Shown here piece by piece: positions 52,467-59,929 of a stretch of DNA of 64,000 nt. The first letter of the stretch is position 1; each line of letters starts with the position of its first letter. The notes beneath the pieces were generated by a model. The model saw only the letters and a program-made list of their open reading frames with translations. It was not told the DNA's origin and did not search any database. The stretch comes from Saccharibacillus alkalitolerans (GTDB lineage Bacteria > Bacillota > Bacilli > Paenibacillales > Paenibacillaceae). A program made the translations under genes and the position numbers. The stretch spans positions 496,001 to 560,000 of the forward strand of contig NZ_JAAFGS010000002.1 of assembly GCF_011090185.1 (NCBI RefSeq), written 5' to 3'.

Positions 52467-52817
52467 GACGGGAAACCTCCTGGTCTTCGGTTGATGACCT
52501 CAGCATAACCTCCAATAATAAATTCAAACTGAACAGCCGATAACGTTTCGTTTAGATCCGGTTCTTCGCCGCGCGTCCGCCTACGGTCGGCGTTTTTTGC
52601 CGTTCGCGCATCTGCGCGGCCGCCCGGGGCTTCGAGGTCGGCGTACCCGCGGCCCCTCCGCTGTCCGCCGTTTCGGTCCGGCCGAATTTTCCCCTTGACC
52701 TGCGCCCGTTTACTTGCGAAAATGAACCGCCGAACCTTACGGCTGTCGTATTTCCAAACCGGGCACGGATGCCGATAAAATAAAAAAAGCTCTGACTTTC
52801 CGAAGGAGAACCCGCTT
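52467..52817. other. Divergent intergenic region, no gene seen
   Basis: This 351-bp region lies between the membrane-protein gene (-) and the VCBS-like lipoprotein gene (+). It has no convincing reading frame. The octamer TCGTTTAG at 52548-52555 is also present at 50098-50105, upstream of the paralogous membrane-protein operon. Confidence 0.5.
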
Positions 52818-54302
52818 ATGAACGCCTTAAAAATCGCCGGACTGCTGCTTCTTCTGATGATTGCCGCCGGATGCGGCCGGATCGCTTCGCCCGGCGACCT
52901 GCTGCACGCGCCCAACCTCGCGAACGAAGAGCAGTCGCTGTACCGCGCCGTGCAGCCCTTCCTGCCTGCCGGGTACCAGCTTACCACTCCCGACCAATCC
53001 GATCAGGGCAGCGCCATCCGTTTGGCCGATCTCGACGGCGACGGCGAGCAAGAACTGATCGTTTCCTATAAGAAACCCGATACCGACTACGAAGTCAATG
53101 TGCTGATCCTGAACAAAAAAGACGGCGTATGGAAAAAAGCCGACCAGATTACCGGCAGCGGCATGAATCTCGATTATTTGGCCATCAAGCCGCTGACGGA
53201 CGCATCGTCGCACGAACTGCTGCTCGGCTATGACGGAGGCGGCTCCGGACTGCCCAAAGAGCTGTTCGTGTACTCTTTCTCCGGCGGCAAAGCCCAGTCG
53301 CTCTTCCATCAATCGTACGAACAGATCGCGGTCGGCGACCTGCTCGGGAACGGCCTGGATCAGATTGCCCTCGTTCCTCCCGCCGTGGGCACCGAGGACA
53401 CGCACTCGGAGATTACGCTGATCGGCGCAAAAAACGGCGGACTGGCGGCGCTCGCGGAACGCCGCACCGACGGCGCCGTCGCCAACATGAGAATCGAACG
53501 CGCTTCGGCGGACCGCAGCGGACTGTTCGCTCAGATTCTGAGCACGACCCGTTCGGGCTATGCCGTCCTGTTTGCCTGGGAAGGCGGCAGGCTGGCCAAC
53601 GTGCTCTCGCTTACGCAGAGCGACTACGGCAAACGCGCATCCCGGCAGAACTTGAAGCTCGGCCGTCCCGATTACAGCCGGGATTTGGGCGCTACGGAAC
53701 AGAAATGGTGGATCGATTATCCGGCGCAGAACCGCGACGTCGACGGAGACGGCATTTTGGAGGTCGCTCTTCCCAATCCGCTGCCGAGCGCCGAGGATTC
53801 GTCGGGCACGCCGCAGCTGTGGAGCGAGTCGTATTACCGATGGGACGGCGGACGCGGCATGACGTTCGTCGAAGACCGGTTCTGGCAGTGGGGGTTCGAC
53901 CTGCGCATTCCGGACCGCTGGCTCGGCCTGTATCGGATCGACCTTCCTGCGGGCAGCGAAAACGCCGCCGGGGAAGTTCGGTTCATGTACGTGCCGGAAA
54001 ACGGAAAGCCTGCTCCGCTGCTGACGCTGCGCCAGCTGCTTCCCGAAGAATGGGAGCGCCTGAAGACGGTTCTGGACAGCAGCGAAAGCGACTATGTGGT
54101 GCTCGGCGGCACCGGCTCGGTAATGCCCGGCCGATCGCCGGAGATCACGGTCGCCCTTCTTCCCGCCGAAAATGCCGGATTAACCGGCGAAGAAGCCGAC
54201 AAATACGAAGAACTCCGGCTCACCAAAGCCGAAGTGGTCGAGCTGGCCGGACTGGACACCGACGAGGCAGAGGAGGCGGACAGCAATGTTGAAGAGCATT
54301 AA
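52818..54302 (+). CDS. Lipoprotein with FG-GAP/VCBS-like repeats, partner of an orphan kinase
   Basis: A 494-residue lipoprotein. The lipobox is IAAGC near residue 19. Calcium-loop motifs of FG-GAP/VCBS repeats are visible: IRLADLDGDGEQELIVSY and NRDVDGDGILEVALPNP, with further weaker blades, so the protein is probably a beta-propeller. The end is acidic (DTDEAEEADSNVEEH). It overlaps the kinase gene at 54286 by 17 bases. Such lipoproteins next to a kinase may bind its signal outside the membrane. AAGGAG precedes the ATG. Confidence 0.75.
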   Translation: MNALKIAGLLLLLMIAAGCGRIASPGDLLHAPNLANEEQSLYRAVQPFLPAGYQLTTPDQSDQGSAIRLADLDGDGEQELIVSYKKPDTDYEVNVLILNKKDGVWKKADQITGSGMNLDYLAIKPLTDASSHELLLGYDGGGSGLPKELFVYSFSGGKAQSLFHQSYEQIAVGDLLGNGLDQIALVPPAVGTEDTHSEITLIGAKNGGLAALAERRTDGAVANMRIERASADRSGLFAQILSTTRSGYAVLFAWEGGRLANVLSLTQSDYGKRASRQNLKLGRPDYSRDLGATEQKWWIDYPAQNRDVDGDGILEVALPNPLPSAEDSSGTPQLWSESYYRWDGGRGMTFVEDRFWQWGFDLRIPDRWLGLYRIDLPAGSENAAGEVRFMYVPENGKPAPLLTLRQLLPEEWERLKTVLDSSESDYVVLGGTGSVMPGRSPEITVALLPAENAGLTGEEADKYEELRLTKAEVVELAGLDTDEAEEADSNVEEH

Positions 54303-55695
54303 GGGCCGACTCCTGCTCCAAATCGGACTGCTGCTCCTGACCATCGTGCTGGTGCTCGAAGCCATTTTTGCGGCGGCCGTGTATACGTATTACTTCGACA
54401 GCGCCCGGCAGATCGTGCAGTCCCGCGCCGTTACGGCGGCAACGCTGTCCAATCAATTCATGGAAGGGTATACGCTGCCCGAGCGGGCCCGCTACATTCT
54501 GGAAAACCTCGTTCCGGGCGAGAGCAGCCGCGTCGAGGTGCTGGATCTGCAGGGGCGGACGGTCGTCGATTCCTACGGCTTCTCCTCTTCCCAGCGTATT
54601 CGCACTCCCGATGTCCGTGTCGCCCAGCAGGGCGGCGTCGGCAGCTATACGGGCTACTCGAAGGCTTTCAAGCAGCGGATCATGGCCGTGTCCAGCCCAC
54701 TCGTCAGCTACGGTGAAGTGATCGGGACGCTTCGCTTCTCCGTTTCGACCGAGCCGCTGTACCGGGAAGTAGCGAAGCTGATCGGCTGGTCGATCGGCAT
54801 CGGAGCCGCCGTGCTGCTGCTGGGATTCGGACTCAGCCTGATTATCGCCCGCCGCATCGTCGCCCCGATCAAGGAGCTGACGGTCATTTCGCGCAAAATG
54901 GCGACCGGCGACTTCACCGCCAAGGCCGTGCTCAAGCATAACGACGAGGTCGGCACGCTGGCCGAATCGCTCAATCATATGAACGAAGAGCTGTCCAAGA
55001 GCGAGAAAATGAAAAACGACTTCATTTCCACCGTCTCCCACGAGCTGCGCACGCCGCTGACGTCGATCAAAGGTTGGGGCGAAACGCTGGTCGTAGGCGG
55101 GCTGGAAGACGAGGAGACGACCATGCTGGGTCTCGGCGTCATTACCAGCGAGACGGACCGGCTGATCGGGCTCGTCGAAGACCTGCTCGACTTTTCCAAA
55201 TACCAGGCGGGCGAGATCAGGATGAGGTCCGTTCCCGTAGACCTGAACAACCTGCTGGCGCAGCTCGACCTCCAGTACAGTCTTGCCGGCAACCGGCGCG
55301 GCGTCGTGCTGAGCACCCGGCTGCCCGGAGAACCGCTGCCGATGCATGCCGACCTCAACCGGCTCAAGCAGGTGTTCGTCAACCTGATCGACAACGCGAT
55401 CAAGTTCTCGGAACTGAACGGCGAAATTCGGCTGACGGCGGTACGCGAAGATCTGCAGGTTCACATCTCCGTACAGGACGACGGCGAAGGCATTCCGGCG
55501 GAAGACCTCGAAAAGATCGGCCGACGCTTCTACAAAGGCAGCTCCAAAATGTCCGGCAGCGGCCTGGGCCTTGCGATCAGCAAAGAAATCGTCCGCCTGC
55601 ACGGCGGACAGATCAAGATCGACAGCGAGTACGGCGTGGGCACGACGGTGACCGTGACGCTCCCGCTGGCGGTGGAATCCGCGGAAGCGACTTGA
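54286..55695 (+). CDS. Sensor histidine kinase without an adjacent regulator
   Basis: A 469-residue membrane kinase. Two membrane helices (about 8-30 and 160-185) flank an extracellular sensor of about 130 residues. Then HAMP, HisKA with H252 in STVSHELRTPLTSIKGWGE, and HATPase with VFVNLIDNAIKFSE, DDGEGIPAED and GSGLGLAISKEI. It resembles ResE/WalK-type kinases. No response-regulator gene is beside it: upstream is the VCBS-like lipoprotein, downstream the repeat element. The start lies inside the lipoprotein's last codons, so the pair is co-translated. Confidence 0.92.
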   Translation: MLKSIKGRLLLQIGLLLLTIVLVLEAIFAAAVYTYYFDSARQIVQSRAVTAATLSNQFMEGYTLPERARYILENLVPGESSRVEVLDLQGRTVVDSYGFSSSQRIRTPDVRVAQQGGVGSYTGYSKAFKQRIMAVSSPLVSYGEVIGTLRFSVSTEPLYREVAKLIGWSIGIGAAVLLLGFGLSLIIARRIVAPIKELTVISRKMATGDFTAKAVLKHNDEVGTLAESLNHMNEELSKSEKMKNDFISTVSHELRTPLTSIKGWGETLVVGGLEDEETTMLGLGVITSETDRLIGLVEDLLDFSKYQAGEIRMRSVPVDLNNLLAQLDLQYSLAGNRRGVVLSTRLPGEPLPMHADLNRLKQVFVNLIDNAIKFSELNGEIRLTAVREDLQVHISVQDDGEGIPAEDLEKIGRRFYKGSSKMSGSGLGLAISKEIVRLHGGQIKIDSEYGVGTTVTVTLPLAVESAEAT

Positions 55696-55718
55696 AAGCT
55701 TCCTCATATAACGTTCGA

Positions 55719-55745
55719 AGGAGGACTCGTCATTCGAGTCCTCCT
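55719..55745. repeat. Left copy of terminator hairpin (duplicated site A)
   Basis: AGGAGGACTCG pairs with CGAGTCCTCCT around the loop TCATT: an 11-pair perfect stem. The whole 27-bp unit is repeated exactly at 55949-55975, on the other side of the 203-bp element. This left copy is followed by CAAC, not by a T-run. Confidence 0.95.
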
Positions 55746-55948
55746 CAACTTGTCGAGAAAGTCCAGCGTAGCTAGAAGCGAGAAGACGGAGAGAGAAATT
55801 CAGTGAAGGAACGATAGTGTTCGCCTTTGAAATCGGGAAAACTCCGCAAAAATTCGATCTCTTTTCCCGATTTCAACACGCGACCGGAACGAATTTCTCT
55901 CGGAGTCTTCTCGCTTCCCGCGTCTACGCAGCTTTCGAGGACAGCCTG
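55746..55948 (+). mobile_element. ~200-bp palindromic element, copy A
   Basis: A 203-bp non-coding element. Its reverse complement is found again at 59654-59853. It has near-terminal inverted repeats (TGTCGAGAAAG and CTTTCGAGGACA) and folds along its full length: 55776-55787 with 55905-55916 (12 perfect pairs), 55791-55801 with 55891-55901 (11 pairs), and a central GAAATCGGGAAAA (55829-55841) with TTTTCCCGATTTC (55862-55874). It carries no gene; short frames across it are not conserved as protein. It lies between two exact copies of a terminator hairpin. It may be a miniature inverted-repeat mobile element or a structured repeat. Confidence 0.75.
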
Positions 55949-55975
55949 AGGAGGACTCGTCATTCGAGTCCTCCT
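55949..55975. terminator. Right copy of hairpin, with T-run: working terminator (site A)
   Basis: Exact second copy of the 27-bp hairpin, followed by TTTTTCT. It is an intrinsic terminator for the + strand kinase gene and lies five bases after the stop of the minus-strand gene at 55981, so it is the likely original terminator. Confidence 0.9.
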
Positions 55976-55980
55976 TTTTT

Positions 55981-57627
55981 CTATTCAAATTTCGCGGAAG
56001 CGCCGGAAGCTTCCCCTACGAGAATCCATCCTTCGATGGTGCCCGCGGCGATCCGTCCTCCGCGCGGCGCGAGCGACATAATGACCGTGCTGATCCCTTC
56101 GACGCTCACGTCTTCCAGAGCCAGCAGCCTGCCGCTTGCCGAGTCGACGCAGCCCAGCTTCCCTTCCGCCAGCGCGAACCAGACGGTCCGCGTTTCCGGC
56201 TCGAACGTCACCGCCGTAACCGGGCTTCCGAAACGCAGCTCCCAGAGCGTCTTCCCGTCTTCCAACGCGCGCCTTGCCAGCACTTCCGAATCGGCGGCGC
56301 GTCCCGGCCGGTAGCTGTGAATACCGGCGGCCAGAACCAGCGACTCGCCCAGCTCGTCCGTGCAGAAGCATCCGCCGTCGCTCATCAAATGTTCGCGTTC
56401 GGTCGAATCGGTGTTCAGCGGGAACAGCCTGCGAACCTGCGAATTCGAAGGCTCGAACGCGCATACCCATTTGTGCTCGTGCGAAGAAGCCGGCGTTCCC
56501 TGCAAAAAATAAAGCCCCGGCGCGCCGTCGATCCTCAAGTAATGGTTGAACAGGTCGTAGTGCCCAAGATTCAAGTCTTCCTCCCGTTCGAATCCGCCGT
56601 TCAGCAGGAAATCGCGGGTGCCGGTCCCTTTTCTCCGGCTGCCCGAGCAGTCCCGGGCCAGCAGGACTCCTGCCGCGTTTCGGCTGAGCGAATACGGAAC
56701 GTCCGTTTCCAGCACGGCCGAGCAGCTTCCCGAATCGGCGTCCCACCGCAGCAGCGTCGACCGGTGCTTCAACATTCCGCCGTCGAGCTCGCGCTTCGAG
56801 CAGTTGACGAGCAGCGTGCCGTCTGCGGCACGAATCAGTTCGTAAGCCTCTCCCGCCGAATCGCTGCCCCACGAACCGGTCCGTCCCGTATCCAGATCCC
56901 ATCGCTCCAGCTGGCGGCTGCCTCCGACGCAGGCGATCTCCCGCTCGCCCAGCCATGCAATATCCCACACGCGGCGGCGAATCTCGAAATCGCCGCGGGA
57001 CATTTCTTGCAAAAGGCCGAGCACGGCGTTCGCGTCCTGCTCGGCATAAGGCTCGGCGATTCCCGTTTTTTCGGCGGGAACCGGCTTCAATTCTCCCGCG
57101 ACCACGCGGCCCTCGGCCGAAGGGTTTTCCATTTCGTACGCTTCGTAGGTTTCGAACGGATCGCCTTCCTCTGCCTCTTCGGAGAACGGCCGCAGCATCA
57201 TGTACAGCCGCTCTCCGTTTTCGTCGAACCGGCAGGCCGTCACTTCCCGGGAGACGTCCAACAGAGAACGGCTGACGTCATTCTCGTAATCCCACAGCAG
57301 CAGTTCGCCTTCGAACAAATAACCGCCGTCATAACTTCCCCTCCCGATCGCGAGTTCGTTCCGGCCGGGGCGGAACGCCGCGTCGTTGATCGGCCAAGGC
57401 CCCCGCAGGTCGAGTACGGCCAACCGGCTCAAACTTTCGGTGCGATAGATCGACACCCGCCGGCGCACCTTCAATCCTCCGTTCAGGTCCCGCGCGCTCC
57501 ACTGCATCGAATCGAACGTGGACGTCACGGCCATCAAGCTGCGGTCTTCGTTCCAATACAGGCCGTCGGGCCGCCCGTGTTCGCCGAAAAGTCCTTGTCC
57601 CAAAATATGCGTCCAATTCAAGTTCAT
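55981..57627 (-). CDS. Beta-propeller-like protein of unknown function
   Basis: A 548-residue soluble protein. It shows repeated strand patterns typical of WD40/PQQ-like propellers: VWDIAWLGEREIACVGGSRQ, LERWDLDTGRTGSWG, TLLRWDADSGSCSAVLE, LWELRFGSPVTAVTFEPETR, KLGCVDSASGRLLALE. No signal peptide, no catalytic motif. The ATG at 57627 directly follows AGGGGGG, which is too close; a TTG at 57621 has better spacing. It starts ten bases after the stop of the gene at 57638, so both are one operon. I do not recognise the family. Confidence 0.7.
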   Translation of the reverse strand: MNLNWTHILGQGLFGEHGRPDGLYWNEDRSLMAVTSTFDSMQWSARDLNGGLKVRRRVSIYRTESLSRLAVLDLRGPWPINDAAFRPGRNELAIGRGSYDGGYLFEGELLLWDYENDVSRSLLDVSREVTACRFDENGERLYMMLRPFSEEAEEGDPFETYEAYEMENPSAEGRVVAGELKPVPAEKTGIAEPYAEQDANAVLGLLQEMSRGDFEIRRRVWDIAWLGEREIACVGGSRQLERWDLDTGRTGSWGSDSAGEAYELIRAADGTLLVNCSKRELDGGMLKHRSTLLRWDADSGSCSAVLETDVPYSLSRNAAGVLLARDCSGSRRKGTGTRDFLLNGGFEREEDLNLGHYDLFNHYLRIDGAPGLYFLQGTPASSHEHKWVCAFEPSNSQVRRLFPLNTDSTEREHLMSDGGCFCTDELGESLVLAAGIHSYRPGRAADSEVLARRALEDGKTLWELRFGSPVTAVTFEPETRTVWFALAEGKLGCVDSASGRLLALEDVSVEGISTVIMSLAPRGGRIAAGTIEGWILVGEASGASAKFE

Positions 57628-57637
57628 CCCCCCTGAT

Positions 57638-58636
57638 TCATCCCAAACCCGCTCCGCGGATCGCCCGCTCCAAAATTTCCTTTTTCGTCTCCCGATCCGG
57701 TTCGGTCCGATCGTCCGACAGCGCGGCCGCGTTGACCGCGACGCTTTTGCCCGCTTCCGCTTGAGACTCCGCGAACCGAAGCACGCCTTCGACCGGACTG
57801 TTCCACTCGTACAGCAGCATCTCCCGCAATCTCGCCAGCTTTTTTTCCGGGTCCGGCTCGCCGAATGTCAGTCTTCCTTCCGCCAGGCCGGCATGAAGCC
57901 CGTATTCTTCTCCCAGATCGACGATCGTCCAACCCGGCCAGTACGGAGCCAGCTTGGCAGCCATGCCGCTGACGCAATCGGCATGCCAAAAATAAAGCAG
58001 ACGCTCGGCGATATCGAGATGCAGCCCTCCGCTGGGCACCGGTTCCGGCCAATCCTGCGTATACAGCTCTTTCACCCCGAGCGAACGGTCGAAATAAGCC
58101 GCCGAACGTTCCCCGTATTCCAGCGTATACTCGTAAAACGTGCTCTGCGGATACAGCAGCAGTTCCCCGTCCGGGAAACGGACGCTCGCGACCGTGAGGA
58201 TCCACTCCTTTTTCTCCGCCGGCGTCAGAAGCGGAATGTCCGGATCGTGCAGAAAACTTCCCAGCAGGCGATGTCCCGCATAGCCGACGTAATCGGCCAG
58301 CCCGACGATCCCTTCGCCGGCCCATTTGACCTCCCAGCCCGGCCAAGACGCTCCCAGCAGGCGCATATACATCTGCCGGAGCGGAATATCCAGCAAAATG
58401 TCGCCCCCTCCGTAGAGCAGCAGCGTTTTCCGATCCAGGTCGACGACCGCTCCGCCTTCCGCCCAATCTTCGTTCATCCATTCTTCCGGTTCCACCCCGC
58501 GCTGCGCCTCGATAAAACGCAAAGCGTATTCTTCTCCCCAAAACAAGTCCCTCGTCAGCGTCTCCGCGCACCAATGGTGATAATAAAGCCGGTATCCGCC
58601 TCCGCGAACCAGCGCCAGATTGACCCGTTGTCCCAT
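57638..58636 (-). CDS. Protein of unknown function (332 aa)
   Basis: A 332-residue soluble protein with no recognised family. It begins MGQRVNLALVRGGGYRLYYH, followed by aromatic-rich segments (YYHHWCAETLTRDLFWGEEY) and two related-looking parts, each with a Trp-Pro-Gly-Trp turn (ASWPGWEVKW and PYWPGWTIVDLG), so an internal duplication is possible. The C-terminal 60 residues are charged helices. AAGGA lies eight bases before the ATG at 58636. It is followed closely by the propeller-like gene. Confidence 0.7.
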   Translation of the reverse strand: MGQRVNLALVRGGGYRLYYHHWCAETLTRDLFWGEEYALRFIEAQRGVEPEEWMNEDWAEGGAVVDLDRKTLLLYGGGDILLDIPLRQMYMRLLGASWPGWEVKWAGEGIVGLADYVGYAGHRLLGSFLHDPDIPLLTPAEKKEWILTVASVRFPDGELLLYPQSTFYEYTLEYGERSAAYFDRSLGVKELYTQDWPEPVPSGGLHLDIAERLLYFWHADCVSGMAAKLAPYWPGWTIVDLGEEYGLHAGLAEGRLTFGEPDPEKKLARLREMLLYEWNSPVEGVLRFAESQAEAGKSVAVNAAALSDDRTEPDRETKKEILERAIRGAGLG

Positions 58637-58733
58637 GCTTTCATTCCTTCCCTTGAACTCTTTTCCGTTATGCTCCATGATACAGGGAAAGCCTGACGGC
58701 AGGCAAAAAAACAAACGTCAAAGGGGAATGCTT

Positions 58734-59621
58734 ATGAGCTCTCGATCCGCTGTCGCCGCCGCCATCGAACGATCGGTCCGTTTTTTGGAAACGACGACGC
58801 ACTTCGACCCGGGGAGCGACGAAGACAGCCGGCGCAAATGGGACGGCGCCTGGTGGCGGATGTCGGCGCTGCACGAATTGGGCGAAGCGGGGCGCATCCC
58901 GGAATCCGCGATTCTCGAAGCCGAACGGCTGCTCCGAACGCGCGTCTGGCCGCGGTTCGTCATTACCGGGGAAGACGCGCCGCAAAACGAAGCCGACCGC
59001 GCCAAATGGGACTGCTGCCACTGCGAACTCGCCGTCTTTTACATGATTCTGCGCGCCTGCGGCCGTCCGGTCGACGAGGAGATGCCTTGGATTCGCGAAT
59101 GGCTGCTGAGTCATCAGCTGCCCGACGGCGGACTGAACTGCGATCCCGATGCCTATGTCGGTTCCCGCAAAAGCTCCCTCGTGTCCACCCTTCCTCCGCT
59201 CGAAGCGATTCTGCGGCATACGGACCGGGCGTTCACCGATCGGGAAATAAACGTTCTCGACGAAGGCGCGCGGTATCTGATCGAACACCGCCTGGTCTGC
59301 TCCAAGTCCAGCGGCGAGGTCATTAACGAAGACTGGCTGAAGCCGTGCTTCCCGAGATTTTTCGAATACGATCTGCTGCGCGGACTGTCGTTTCTGACGG
59401 AATGGTCGCAAAAGCTCGGCCGACCGCTGCCGGAAGGATTCGTCGAAGAGGCGCTGGCGCGGATCGAACCTTATACGGACGGGGAAAAGGTGCGGATCGG
59501 CCGACAGGTCTGGGACCCGGACGGCGAATGGGGCGGGGAGACGTTCGGGCTGCTGGAGGCGCTGCCGGGGATCGGGGAAGTGTCGGAGACATTGAGCGGG
59601 CAGCTCAGACGGATCTTTTAA
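58734..59621 (+). CDS. Alpha-toroid (prenyltransferase/squalene-cyclase-like) protein
   Basis: A 295-residue helical protein. The repeats WWRMSALHELGEAGRIPES, WDCCHCELAVFYMILRAC, LLSHQLPDGGLNCDPDAY, FFEYDLLRGLSFLTEW and WDPDGEWGGETFGLLEAL have the look of the six-barrel alpha-toroid seen in prenyltransferases and terpene cyclases, including the QLPDGG motif. No clear DxDD or zinc-site catalytic motif is visible, so the activity is unknown. AAAGGGG lies seven bases before the ATG at 58734. It is divergent from the 332-residue gene and ends at the second repeat element. Confidence 0.65.
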   Translation: MSSRSAVAAAIERSVRFLETTTHFDPGSDEDSRRKWDGAWWRMSALHELGEAGRIPESAILEAERLLRTRVWPRFVITGEDAPQNEADRAKWDCCHCELAVFYMILRACGRPVDEEMPWIREWLLSHQLPDGGLNCDPDAYVGSRKSSLVSTLPPLEAILRHTDRAFTDREINVLDEGARYLIEHRLVCSKSSGEVINEDWLKPCFPRFFEYDLLRGLSFLTEWSQKLGRPLPEGFVEEALARIEPYTDGEKVRIGRQVWDPDGEWGGETFGLLEALPGIGEVSETLSGQLRRIF

Positions 59622-59629
59622 ACGCGGAA

Positions 59630-59653
59630 GAACCGCAGCGGACGCTGCGGTTC
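59630..59653. repeat. Left copy of terminator hairpin (duplicated site B)
   Basis: GAACCGCAGCG pairs with CGCTGCGGTTC around GA: a 24-bp palindrome. It is repeated exactly at 59854-59877, on the other side of the 200-bp element. It is unrelated in sequence to the site A hairpin. Confidence 0.95.
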
Positions 59654-59853
59654 AGGTTGTCGAGAAAAGTACGTAGACACGGGAAGCAAGCGGACTCCGA
59701 GAAAAATTCGTTCCGGTCGCGTGTTGAAATCGAGAAAAAGGATTGAATTTTGATGGAATTTTCTCGATTTCAAAGGCGAACACTGTCGTTCCTTCACTGA
59801 ATTTCTCTCTCCGTCTTCTTGCTTCTTGTCACGTTGAACTTTCTCGACACGTT
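59654..59853 (-). mobile_element. ~200-bp palindromic element, copy B (inverted to A)
   Basis: A 200-bp non-coding element that matches the reverse complement of 55746-55948 along its length, with long shared blocks. The ends read TTGTCGAGAAAAGT and, on the other strand, TGTCGAGAAAGT, so the terminal inverted repeats are better kept here than in copy A. In two stems the pair changes together: 55836-55867 is G-C in A and 59733-59764 is A-T in B; 55780-55912 is G-C in A and 59688-59820 is A-T in B. It lies between two copies of another terminator hairpin. Confidence 0.75.
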
Positions 59854-59877
59854 GAACCGCAGCGGACGCTGCGGTTC
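59854..59877. terminator. Right copy of hairpin (site B), followed by short T-run
   Basis: Exact second copy of the 24-bp hairpin, followed by TTTATGG. It lies between the alpha-toroid gene (+) and the PL11 gene (-), which ends 53 bases further on, so it can serve both as terminator. Confidence 0.8.
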
Positions 59878-59929
59878 TTTATGGATTCTTTGTCGGCTGC
59901 TTCGAAGCCCTGCCGGATTCCGATCCCGA

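Noticed and set aside
55772-55963. Small frames across the palindromic elements (also 55800-55988 and the end of 59345-59746)
   Set aside because: Similar peptides appear in both copies, but they follow from the shared DNA. Frames start and end in unrelated flanks and have no ribosome site.
55719-59877. CRISPR-like repeat arrangement
   Set aside because: The repeats are terminator hairpins present twice per locus, with one 200-bp interval that is itself repeated; no spacer series and no cas genes.
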